64,000 nucleotides of DNA, taken from IMG/VR virus record IMGVR_UViG_3300027754_000041, positions 62,001 through 126,000 of that record. One strand, given 5' to 3'. Source of the stretch: a virus. Positions 33,299-44,397 of the stretch are shown here, one piece after another. The notes beneath the pieces are model-generated. The model ran no database searches. It was given only the letters and a program-made list of their open reading frames with translations, and was not told the origin of the DNA. A program made the position numbers and the translations under genes. Every line of letters begins with the position of its first letter. Position 1 is the stretch's first letter.

Positions 33299-36200
33299 AA
33301 GTTTTAGTACTCCATGTGATAGCATCTGGATTTTGTATCTCAAATGATACGCCAGCAGTAATATTCCTATTAACTATATCATATATTTCTTGTATATCAT
33401 TAAAATTGTCTTTAACTGAATCTGGCATTCTTATTACCGTATACCCTCCCCTTGGGTATGCCTTTGGGTTAATGGAATACATGTCCCAATAAGTATCGGA
33501 ACCATGAATTGAATCCATACTTACCCTGGATTGAGCGTCTGCTGTTATGCCTCCACCTCTTACTCTAATATCATAGATATTAACAGATGATTTTTTATCA
33601 GAATTTGATATATATACAACCCCGAGCATCAAAGCAATAGGGTTATAGGAGTAGGAGTACTGATCAAAAATATTAAAATCATAAGTAAAATGAACAGGAT
33701 ATGAATTAACATAATTAATTAATGGTTTCCTGCCGGAAATAAGTGCATCATTTTTTGTATTATCTGATATATGCATTGGTGTATCGTTGATATCTATTTT
33801 AGTTGGCAACAAATATATATAGATTGGTTTATTCTCATCTATAGTTTTTGAATTTAAAAATGTATTAAGAGGAACCTCTTGCCCCTCGACCTGATATATC
33901 CAAGCCGCTGTATCTTTAATCGTATAATTAACTTTGATAAGATTTTCGTTAGAGGAAATTATTTGATTATCAAATTCTATATAACCATTTTCTGCATCTA
34001 TATCGAGAATTTCAGTACGAGGAATTTTTACCCATGATGAGGTTTGATCCGCTCTGATATAAACATCTACAACTGGTACTATAGCGGGGATTAAAGTATC
34101 GGTATCTTTTTCTACCGGGACAGCTACAGATAGGATTGGAAAATGACGAAGTTTTATTTTCTTAGAAGAAATAACTATAGGAATTTCGTTAACTATATCT
34201 TTGCACCCTCTGCCATAAATTCTAGAAAAATTCTCAGAAAAGGATCCGACAGATGTATCGTAAGTGCAATATAGCGTTTGATTTATATACTTTGATTTCC
34301 AATCAGTAAATATATGTTTATTGGATAAAGTAATTTCTTTATTAAAAGAACCCACACTTACCTTTAGCGGCCATGCTTCGTTCTTTCCTACGGATTCATT
34401 CATGTCAACTATTTTTATTGCTGAAGAATTATTATATTTTACCGAATAAACTGGGGCAATCATTTTGGGGTTAATGGTTACAGGTTTAAATGAATTTGTA
34501 CTTTGAGCACCAACGTAATTTATTAAAGTATCCACATTTCCATCTGCATCAAAAGCCATAGCTGATATATATATATTATTTATTCCTCTTGTTATTAACT
34601 CTCCATAAGTAACTAATTTACCTATAAATTCTTTTTCTTTTTTATCATAAAATCCATATATAAATCCATTTTCCTCTAGCAACTTATTGGTTATAGAAAC
34701 ATAACCATAGTTAATATCAAATTTTTTGCTTGGGTCAGAAACTGCAGCGGTTACTATACCAGCTCTTACATTTTCTGGAGATGGAATTCCAATTGGTTTT
34801 CCAGAAGAATCACACAATAATACAACTCCATCATTTGACGTGATAGAACTAACTTTTTCTATATTTTGACCAGCTACAGTTATCAGTGAATAATTATCTA
34901 TTATTTCTTCTTCGGATATATAAGTTTTTGAATTGCTATAATAAGTAGCTGACGTAGATAACTTAACGCCCGTACACTGGACAACGCCACCCTGTATCGG
35001 ATTTGGTATGTCGCCATGATATGTAGTTGTAATTGCTGTAGCAGGAGAAATTGCAGTAGAGCCGATGGAAGAAGTTACGTTAGATAATTCTACAGAGGTA
35101 TCTTTGTCAAGGGTTACCGAAGACGGTTGAGAAAAATCAACAGTTATACCATTGTTAATTATGTTATTTATTTCAGCTGTATTTTGCTGTACTAAATTAT
35201 TTACCAATTGATTTAAAGCTGTATTATTAGCTATAATTGGTGTGTCAAATGTTTTGAAATACTTTTTTCCCAAGTAAGAATAACTTATACTTCTTAAGAG
35301 TACATTTTTTCCAGACAAATATTTCTGATTATATTCAATCGATAAGGAATTCATGGATGAAAGATTTGAAAAATTTTCAGTTAAATCAGCAATTGCGTTT
35401 ATATAAACATCCGCAGTACTAACTATATCCTTATAGCCTATTGTTCTCGACTGCTCTGTAATAGTTTTTACTACAGAAGTTATTTGCGTTGAACCATCTA
35501 CTGAATTAACACTGAATAAATTAATTATATTTTCTGTCCATTTACCATCAGCGTTACTCCATCCATAAAACTTATCCGGCAGTGTTGCGTAAAGAAGGTA
35601 CTTGTCGGAAATACAAACTAATTTGCCGTTGCTCCATGAAAGATTCTTATCTGGATAACCATTTTCATCTGTTAGCCAAAAGCTAGCTAGTTCATCAGAT
35701 TCTGGAGCAACAATATCCGGAAATGCTTGATAGATTTTCTTATCATTAAATAAGGTATTTGTTACGTCATCTGGCGGTGTTGTAGTCGTACTCGGTGCCC
35801 CTGGTGTAATCGTATCCGGTAGACGGATAGTTAATTGAGCGGTAACCATATCTGCGGTTATTGCCTTTATACCAAACCCTTCAGCCAATGTCCCATACTT
35901 ACCACCTAATTGCTTACCGTTAGTTTGCAATCTAACATAAACGTATCTACAATCTTTTGTCGATACAGAGGATGGGTCTATCTCGATAACGCTATTAACC
36001 GGAGCCTTATTTAAGGTTTTATGAATTTTATATGAAGTGTGAACACTTGCTGCTGCGATTTTTTTTGTTCCGCCCTGGGTTGGATCGGTGCTTGAATAAC
36101 CATATGTTAAAGCCACAACCTTATTCCAGGGAGCTTCATCTAAAGTAATTCTTATTTTTTTTACTTTCTCATATTTTTCTGGTTGTGGAATACTAAAAAA

Positions 36201-39200
36201 TATAAAATCTTCTACAGTTGAAGGAGAATTAGACACATTACCAGTAAAAGAAATTCTTCTAAAAGGACTTCCGGAATTAATCTCTGATACATCTATTTGC
36301 TTAAAAACTGCTGCTGGAAACTGAGGTATAGCATATTGCCCAGCCAGATCTACAACTCTTTGATAGTATTGTGGTTCATGTTGCTGCCAGAATTTTAGCA
36401 CATACGCCATTAAGGATTTTGTTTCGCTATCTACCACACCATCTGGTGGATAAAGCAACTTGATTCTAGGGACCAAACCAGCAGCGCCACCGATTACATT
36501 GCCAGTAGAACACTTAGTCTGGAATGTTTTTACTGCAGTGCTGAGCGCGGCGGTGTATGTGTTGTTATCTTCTGCCTTCAATAGCATCTTATATAACCCT
36601 GCTACATGCATTATAATTTTTATATATCTTACGTATGGATGCTTTGCTCCAACACGCCAAGTTGCTACTGGATAACCATCTTGAGCAACATCTATATCCC
36701 AAGTGTAATTAAAGTTTTTATAATTAACATTACTTATATCAGTTAATATTGATTCTTTTCCTGAAAAAATCGATGTGCATGGGACGTCAATTACATTGGC
36801 GCCACCTGTTGTTACGGTTTCACCAGGAGTAGTAGTCTCGCTTCCAGCAGGGGTGGTAACTGAATCGTGACTTTGAATCAAACTATTTACACCAGAATGA
36901 TTTCTTGTTACAAATCCATAAACTTTTACAGATCTCATTTCTCCAGTACCCTTATAGATTAAATTAAGCCTAGTCTTTTGAACACCGTTGAAGGCTATAA
37001 CTCTTTCCTCTGTTGATATTCTTGAATATTTTGTAGCAAATCTGAAAGGATAAGACTTGAAATACGATGCGGGACTGATAGAGGTGTTTATAGACCTACT
37101 ACCACCCACCTTGTACTCCCCAATTTCCCTAAGGGCATAAGGTCCATATCCCTCTGGGATCTGTATATTATTAGATTTTTTTTCTGTAAAGGCAAAAAGT
37201 TTTTGATTTTTATCTGGTATTTTATATAAACTATAAATTGATGGAAAATTTTCTAAAACTACATTTGTTATTTTTATAGTTGATAACGAACCAATTGAAG
37301 ATGGAGTAGATGCTATAACGTCTGAATTAGTTATTTCTATGTAGAAATCTGTACTGTTATCTATGACGCTATCATTATACAGGTGAGCTGCAACTGAACT
37401 TGGAAGTGTTTCTGAAACTTTTTTTAGATAATATTTTTTAATCGAATCGTCTTCAGATATTAAATCTCTTGCATAATTTATTGGATACTGCGGAGATTCG
37501 CTCAAAGAATTAATGAGTAATGGCATATTTGTAAAGTACTTTGTTTTTTCATCATCCAGCAATGCAGACTCGTCCATAACCCATGAAGACTCCCACGGGC
37601 CAACAAAATTATACAAAGAAGATCGCACGTCCACCAATCTAGTGGCCTGAGACCTACTATATAGCCCGTATAATACACTGTTATACAATAGCTTAAAGGG
37701 ACCCTCTACAAAACCGGGCATTTGCCCATAGTCATCCTGCTCGTAAGATGATAAATCGACGTTTGCATTAGCGACGTTTACCAATTCGGACATTCTATAT
37801 ACACTATTGCAATATTCTAAAAACGAAAATGAAGTAAATATTATGTTTCCTTGATTAAGTTTATCTCCTGTGGAAGCAAAGCTAAAAGTAGCACCAGCAG
37901 CACCATAGGAAGTGGAACTTAAACCCACCTTTAAGAACACCTTACTAAAATCTAATGTATCTATCTTTCTAAATTTTGTTTTCTTTATACCATAAACACC
38001 ATAAGTTTCATTATTAAAAATACTTGGATCTATATTCCATCCGCCAGTAGTCTTTTCGTCAAGCACCGAAGATTCAACATAATCGACATATTGCTCCACC
38101 ACTTGAGTAGCTATATCTTCTGATTTTATTTTAATCTCACTAAAGACAAACGGCTTTCCCCCAGGGTAGTTAGATGCGTCGACTATAAGTGTTCCATTTT
38201 TTATGGTAACAAATTCTTTTATTACATTTGATGCGTGTTCAGACAGTTCCTTTGTGGGACAAAAAGCCAAAACATCAAATTCATTTAGATTACTTACTGC
38301 ATTTATATCTACCATCCAATAATATGCATTATTTTTTTCAGGTTTACTGCCTTCTATAGATTGAACCCAGGTAGCATTTTCAACATTTGGATTTTGAAAA
38401 ATGTAGTTAGAAAGATTAAATGAAGATTTTTGTAATCTATAAAATATATATGGTTTAATATTTTCCAAAGAAGTTGTGTCTAGTGAATCATATAGAACAC
38501 CTACATTTACCACCCTCTGCTTTATCGCACCAGACGCTTCAGCATTAGCGGAGTTATCTACAATGTCAAAGTTAACTGGTTGGTTTACCCTGGCAACTAA
38601 TCTCCAGTTAAATGCTTCATAGTTTCTATTATCGAACAAAGCTTTACGCGGTACAAATACCTGATAACTACTATAGTCTAAATTGTGGGAAAATATTTCT
38701 GAATATTTCTTATTAAATTTTTTAACAGAAAATACTTTATTATTATTTTTTGATATAACAGATGCTTCCTCTGCTGTTTCATTATAATAATTTACTGCAT
38801 TTATTGTTTCCATATATCTTAAGTTTTGGGAAATGACTAGACCGTATTTATCACACTCTACTTTGTCGTAAACCAATTTAAGATTTATTGGGTTTGATGC
38901 ATCTAGGCAGACGACAACCCTATAGGGTATCTCTACATTGGTCGAATTTTTTTCAGTTATATATGGATCTAGTAGTATTTTATACTTTTTTCTTCCTGTA
39001 TTTTTGTCTACGTATTCTTGATTTTGAGAATCAAGAACTCTTATATTTACATTTTTGTAAAAAGACATGTCATTATAATCAGACATATCTGTTATTGAAT
39101 ATCCTGCGGGAGCGGCAATAAAAAATCTGCTAACGTAATAAAAATGCAAAAAATCTGTTTCATTAATTTTATCTGGGAATAGTCTTTCCGTAGTATAGTT

Positions 39201-39491
39201 ATTGGAAAGTTGGGTGTCGCTTATTGTTAAGTCTTTAGTGTGAAAATTGGTATTTCCATTTGCATCCTGCAAAATACCCAATTCATTTGCATAAAAAAAA
39301 TTAGTTTCATTTTGAGTAAGTATCTTATTTTCGGCTATTGTTTCAGATGTGTCTAATATCTTAAGACTATCTTTAGGATTAGGCTCGCTATTAACAAAGT
39401 ACGCAAGCCCCACACCATTAAGTGGTATTATATTTCCTACCTTGACTGCCTTCTCAAGCCCTAGGGTAGTTATATTTTCAAACGCTTTCAT
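33291..39491 (-). CDS. Giant tail protein with peptidoglycan-binding domain (2066 aa)
   Basis: Very long beta-rich structural protein. A peptidoglycan-binding-like helical domain is embedded near residues 965-1030 (TAALSTAVKTFQTKC, then PDGVVDSETKSLMAYVLKFW); the G.(V/I)D..T. motif is the hallmark of PG_binding_1. The rest consists of many beta-sandwich-like segments, including TTTTPPDD linkers. It likely reaches the host wall at the tail tip. Start overlaps the TAA of the 1626-residue gene (TAATG). None of the roughly 27 CGG triplets on the coding strand is in frame. Confidence 0.7.
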   Translation of the reverse strand: MKAFENITTLGLEKAVKVGNIIPLNGVGLAYFVNSEPNPKDSLKILDTSETIAENKILTQNETNFFYANELGILQDANGNTNFHTKDLTISDTQLSNNYTTERLFPDKINETDFLHFYYVSRFFIAAPAGYSITDMSDYNDMSFYKNVNIRVLDSQNQEYVDKNTGRKKYKILLDPYITEKNSTNVEIPYRVVVCLDASNPINLKLVYDKVECDKYGLVISQNLRYMETINAVNYYNETAEEASVISKNNNKVFSVKKFNKKYSEIFSHNLDYSSYQVFVPRKALFDNRNYEAFNWRLVARVNQPVNFDIVDNSANAEASGAIKQRVVNVGVLYDSLDTTSLENIKPYIFYRLQKSSFNLSNYIFQNPNVENATWVQSIEGSKPEKNNAYYWMVDINAVSNLNEFDVLAFCPTKELSEHASNVIKEFVTIKNGTLIVDASNYPGGKPFVFSEIKIKSEDIATQVVEQYVDYVESSVLDEKTTGGWNIDPSIFNNETYGVYGIKKTKFRKIDTLDFSKVFLKVGLSSTSYGAAGATFSFASTGDKLNQGNIIFTSFSFLEYCNSVYRMSELVNVANANVDLSSYEQDDYGQMPGFVEGPFKLLYNSVLYGLYSRSQATRLVDVRSSLYNFVGPWESSWVMDESALLDDEKTKYFTNMPLLINSLSESPQYPINYARDLISEDDSIKKYYLKKVSETLPSSVAAHLYNDSVIDNSTDFYIEITNSDVIASTPSSIGSLSTIKITNVVLENFPSIYSLYKIPDKNQKLFAFTEKKSNNIQIPEGYGPYALREIGEYKVGGSRSINTSISPASYFKSYPFRFATKYSRISTEERVIAFNGVQKTRLNLIYKGTGEMRSVKVYGFVTRNHSGVNSLIQSHDSVTTPAGSETTTPGETVTTGGANVIDVPCTSIFSGKESILTDISNVNYKNFNYTWDIDVAQDGYPVATWRVGAKHPYVRYIKIIMHVAGLYKMLLKAEDNNTYTAALSTAVKTFQTKCSTGNVIGGAAGLVPRIKLLYPPDGVVDSETKSLMAYVLKFWQQHEPQYYQRVVDLAGQYAIPQFPAAVFKQIDVSEINSGSPFRRISFTGNVSNSPSTVEDFIFFSIPQPEKYEKVKKIRITLDEAPWNKVVALTYGYSSTDPTQGGTKKIAAASVHTSYKIHKTLNKAPVNSVIEIDPSSVSTKDCRYVYVRLQTNGKQLGGKYGTLAEGFGIKAITADMVTAQLTIRLPDTITPGAPSTTTTPPDDVTNTLFNDKKIYQAFPDIVAPESDELASFWLTDENGYPDKNLSWSNGKLVCISDKYLLYATLPDKFYGWSNADGKWTENIINLFSVNSVDGSTQITSVVKTITEQSRTIGYKDIVSTADVYINAIADLTENFSNLSSMNSLSIEYNQKYLSGKNVLLRSISYSYLGKKYFKTFDTPIIANNTALNQLVNNLVQQNTAEINNIINNGITVDFSQPSSVTLDKDTSVELSNVTSSIGSTAISPATAITTTYHGDIPNPIQGGVVQCTGVKLSTSATYYSNSKTYISEEEIIDNYSLITVAGQNIEKVSSITSNDGVVLLCDSSGKPIGIPSPENVRAGIVTAAVSDPSKKFDINYGYVSITNKLLEENGFIYGFYDKKEKEFIGKLVTYGELITRGINNIYISAMAFDADGNVDTLINYVGAQSTNSFKPVTINPKMIAPVYSVKYNNSSAIKIVDMNESVGKNEAWPLKVSVGSFNKEITLSNKHIFTDWKSKYINQTLYCTYDTSVGSFSENFSRIYGRGCKDIVNEIPIVISSKKIKLRHFPILSVAVPVEKDTDTLIPAIVPVVDVYIRADQTSSWVKIPRTEILDIDAENGYIEFDNQIISSNENLIKVNYTIKDTAAWIYQVEGQEVPLNTFLNSKTIDENKPIYIYLLPTKIDINDTPMHISDNTKNDALISGRKPLINYVNSYPVHFTYDFNIFDQYSYSYNPIALMLGVVYISNSDKKSSVNIYDIRVRGGGITADAQSRVSMDSIHGSDTYWDMYSINPKAYPRGGYTVIRMPDSVKDNFNDIQEIYDIVNRNITAGVSFEIQNPDAITWSTKTYE

Positions 39492-42400
39492 TAACTTTCC
39501 TCATAACCTATTATTGTATTTGGAGTAGCAATTACATTCGGAGTTGAGCCGAATAACCCCATCTGATACTGGCTGTAATAATCTATGGGAACCCATGTTG
39601 GTGGGACCCAATTCAACTCGCCATAAGGAGTAGAGCTATCTTCTTGATCTATTATATTATATGTAAAGTTTGGAGTCGCAATTATACTTGGGTCATTACC
39701 TATACTCTTATAGTAGGAAGGCAATACTGTTTCTTCATTTAAATATTGGATGTTATCAAATCTTTCATACCAATAAGATATGTCCCCATATATTGTGTTA
39801 GGAGTTGCCGATGGCGTAGCTGCCATCTCCGTTTCTACTGTCACAAACCAATATCCTGGATCATTCCTAACCTGAGAATAAAATGGACCTATAGAAAACT
39901 TGCCCCCAGGTGCCGAAACGTATCCAGAATCTAGGGTTCTGCCTGGAGTTGCGGCCTGATTTTTATACCCTACATCATTCAATGCACCGTGGAAACTTCT
40001 TGCCTTTCTCCAATAAACTATCGGTGTAGATGCCGGAGGTATATTGTTTGAGGATAAATAGCCCTTAATGTAATTTTCGCTAATCCCATCTGACTCGATC
40101 ATACCTTTTGACGCTACTGCTTTTAGTGAATATTCTGGTATATAGTTTTCTATAAACTCTATATTCGAACCAAAAATAAATGTATTAGCTTCGCTATTGA
40201 CGTGAGCAAGTGGGTCTGGGTAAGATAAACCTGAAACTAAAATTGAAGCAAACATTTCACTAGTAGAAATACCAACAAATCTTAATTTTGTTTTAGCTAA
40301 ACCAAATTCATCAGTTGTTAGATATTCTTCTTCCACATCCAAAAGATCACTTGATATCCTAAATGTTTGATATGGCTTAAAATTCCCAGCCACGTCATAA
40401 GATCTAATCAATAGATATATTATATCATCTATGTTTTTGGATATAGTTTGTGGAGATAAAGTAACAATTGCCGTACCAAAATCATATTCATCGTTAGAAA
40501 GATATACATACCCTTCTTCTATCGGAAGATCTGAAGTGTTTAAATTTATCCCTAAAGGTGTAGAATGCTCTTGCAGTGCAGATTCGTATGTAATCTTATA
40601 TGTAGAGTTTACTGATGGAGTAGCTGAGAAATATATTTTAGCATTATAAGATTCGCTAGCGTGAGAATAGTTATTTCTATCTACATAAAAAGCTCTAGAT
40701 AGATTATAGCTTACTGTATATTCTCTGCCTGGTACTATTATACTCCCGCCAGTAGCAGCACTATTGTATATCATCAACTTATTAAGAGCTTGCGAATACT
40801 TATCTTGTCCACTAGCAATGAAGTCTGAATCTATCGAAATATAAAATTCACCGTCTAAGTAAAATGGTATATAACCTGTAGTGCCAGGCGTAGAAGACTG
40901 GGAAGCTATAGACCATATATAAAACTCTGGATTTAATGGAGATCTAGTTAAGATCTTTCCAGTATAATTATCTTTTATTGTTATATCTTTTATTGCTGTG
41001 TGTGCGAGATATAGGGCTGATTCATTAGAGCCAATAAGAATTTCCTCATTTGAAAATACTACATTTCCAGGTGTAGCTGGATCCGAAAATGCCATTTCAT
41101 TCATATCAAATTGTATATCATTTTCTTGCACATCAACCAATATTGGTGCACCATGGGTAGGCACATTGTTTAATTCTAACCCAAAATATTTACCAAAATA
41201 AATTTCCACAATTGGTTTAGAGTAAACATAATAATCATCTTCTGCGAGATTTAACCAACCAGTATTCATAGAAATTGGATTCGTACCCGATACCTGTGTT
41301 ATGTCTCCAGCATATCCCTTCCCAAATTCTGCGTATACATCTACGGGGCTAAAATAATATACGTCATTAGATGAATCGTAAATTTCCCTTATAATTTTAG
41401 ATGAATTTTCATTATATCTTAAAAGTATACTTGAATCTCTAAGAACAGATTTTTGAGAAGTTCTTAAAACAATGTCTTTATTATTGGTTACAGGCTCAAT
41501 TTCGGTTATAAGATACTGGTTATTTGATTCCGGGACTAAACCAAAATCCTCCCTATTAAAAGAATATGTATCTAGGAATGTATCCCTCTTATTCAAATCA
41601 AATGGGCTATTTGTTTCGTCTACATTTTCGGTATTCTTATAAACATTCCCCAGATAATCTAGATAGCCTTTAATCATAGGTGTTGTTCTTAATTCACCAT
41701 CATCTATCGGATACCATATAGCATCTTTGAATGGATAATTAGGTGTTGAACTTAAATTATTAGTTATAGCTAGAGTATGCGGCAAAGATGAATAGTTGAA
41801 TGTGGCGGACTCAAGGTAGCCGGAATATATAGGATTAGTTAGAGTATGATCTGTAGCAGCATAGGAATTGATTACAATGTTTGGGGAAGATGGAACGAAA
41901 TAATCTGTATCTAACAATGGGTAATAAGATCTACCCCCATATTTTAACGGTTCACTAACCGCGATATCCACCGGTTGAGATTGCCCTATTATTATATCTG
42001 CAGGAGTAAAAACTGGTAGCGAATTTATTTTTTTGCCTTCTATTATTAGATTAGAAGGAGTTGCATCGGTAGGAATTAACAGATTTTTTACCAGATCAGA
42101 CACTAGCAATGTTTCATCTTTAGTTATATATGGATCATTATCTGAATTTAAAATAATATTTTCTTCTACAATATTTGAATAACCAATTATCTCTTTGGTG
42201 CCGTAAACAGTAGATCCTATTTTAAAATTAGAATTAACATAATTTATATTTGGGGTAGTCTTAGATATATATGAACCAGAAGTTGGGTTACGCGAGTATG
42301 CAACAGATTGCTCATCAAAGCCAACTCTATATTGGCCGGTTGGAACTGCTACATAAGACTGAGTATTTACATCCCATTTAACTTTGTTAACAATTCTTAC

Positions 42401-44372
42401 CGAAGATGCTTTAGATATATCTATAGAATTATTAACTGGTGTGGCTAAAGAATTTTCATATGTATAATCATATCTTTTTTCTTTAAACGACAAATTTTGT
42501 CCAGTAAAATTATTTGAATCAACAATTTTTATATAGTTATATTCAGGGCTTGCCGAATCCGTTTGTAGATAATTATTATAAACGAAAAAATCTTCTCTAT
42601 CATTATAATCCAAGTTAGCATAGAAGCTTGATGGTGTTGAATACTGATTGTGCGCTGGCATATATATCTCATAGACCAAAGCTACACCAGCATTAAACGG
42701 AGTTGCAGAGTTTGGGTTTGAAACATGTGGATTAGCTACAGTTTTATAATGCTGTGCCTTGTAGTTGTAATCTATCCTTATGGGCATGTAGTAGTCGTCA
42801 AAGCCTTCTGTTTTAAAGCCGCTGGCCTCAAAGTAACCTTCAAAAGAAACAGTCGAAGAATCCTTAGATACTATATCAATTTTTAGATCATCAAAATCAC
42901 CAACACCAGCCTGGAAGTACTCCCCGAGTGGCGTAGCATTATCATATACAGCTGGTATATATCCAATACCCTCACCATTCAACCCTGCATAGTCCCATAT
43001 GCCTTCGGACCAATCTATGTAGCCTATGTTTGAAGGATATGTTTCATTTATATATTTTACAAAATCATAGAATCTTTTCTCTGCGACACCAGAATCCGAA
43101 AAATAAGGTGTCGAAGATTCAATGTCGCTTATCTCTAATATTTCAGGAGTAGCACCAGCATAGTTGGAATCTGGAGTTGCACCATACGCTCTCCATATAT
43201 CCAATTCTCTTCTTAGGGTTCTCTTAAATCCCTCTTTGCTTACTGATGGAGGATTGTTGTAAGTGTCTAGTATTCTTTTTTTAAAATTCGAATTACCCTC
43301 TAAATATAATCTATTAAGACCAACGCGTGCACCTAGCTCATCAAATATATTAAATAATAGAATTGGTTCCTGATGATATAGAGAACCATCTATATTTAAT
43401 GAATCAAATTCTTGTAAAGTTACTATTTGACTATCTATTATATTATGATAAAAAATATAATCTGTTACCCTAGATGAATTAAACTTTTCTACAGAAGAAA
43501 CCCTAGCTAGTACTATGCCATCCCCAACAAAGCTCAAAGACCCAGCAGGAATTTTGTATGATACATATCCCCAAGCTGGGATATTAAGATCAGACGTACC
43601 TAAAAAATTATTTAAATTATATATATCAAGTTGAGTATTAAAATCATCTAGATAATGACCAACTAATGAATTAACAAACTTACCGCCTACGGTTATAGGA
43701 GTAGCTAATTCTGGAGTTGCTTGCTCTATGGAATCCTCATAGATGTCTGTCCATGTTGGGAATTTTTTTAGAATGCTCCTAGCGTAATCGGAAATTACCG
43801 GACTAGAGATATCATTTATCGCTACATTTATATATAGCAAAAGACCCAAAGAAGAAATGTCTTCTACGTCAGAAAATATTTCTAATTCTATTTTAATATA
43901 TTCTTTTGAATTTATTAAAAATATTGAATTTGATTCAGAACTTAAAGTAGAAGTTATCCAAGTCCCAGATAAGCCAGTATCTGATTCGTAAATTTGTAAA
44001 TTAAATGTTGGTTGCTGAACACCCGGATTATTGGTGAACGCATGTTTAAATGAGATTATATCTACGGATGAAGATGTATCTATAAAGCGTAAATCTGATG
44101 GACTTGCACCATCCCTAACCACTTCGCCGTAGTTAGTTACGTATGAAGCATTAGAAGAAACAGGTGTAGCGTGGTGGCCAGAAAAATTGGGTGAAGAAAC
44201 TTCAGTCCCAACAAATGTATAATCTCCGGATTAAGTTTAAACCAGTTTTAGATCTATCGTTAGAATAATTCTTATAGAACTTATTGTTGTACAAGTTGAT
44301 AGAACCAGTTGTCCATTTATTTCCATTTTTTACAAAGTCTCCGCTTCGGAAACCTAATAGATACTGTTTCAT
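39491..44372 (-). CDS. Tail/fibre protein with +1 frameshift near its N-terminus (1626 aa)
   Basis: The true start is the ATG at 44370-44372 (MKQYLLGFRSGDFVKNGNKW), preceded by AGAGAG. That frame meets CGG at 44226-44228 after Ile48 and would end eight codons later. Skipping one C continues as GDYTFVGTEVSSPNF and merges into the 1543-codon frame ending at 39491. The body is beta-rich with aromatic-rich domains and contains about two dozen Ala/Ser-Thr-Pro triplets, far more than its neighbours. Residues near 330-350 (FKRTLRRELDIWRAYGATP) form a helical insertion. Likely part of the adsorption apparatus. Full-length product requires the shift. Confidence 0.7.
44226..44228 (-). other. +1 frameshift site (CGG-A) in the 1626-aa tail protein
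   Basis: Minus-strand context is AAC TTA ATC CGG AGA TTA with TGA seven codons after CGG. Skipping the C at 44228 reads ATC GGA GAT TAT ACA TTT (Ile-Gly-Asp-Tyr-Thr-Phe) and joins the long downstream frame, which otherwise has no credible start. Confidence 0.85.
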
Positions 44373-44397
44373 TACTTGTTCTCTCTAATTTTTTAGT

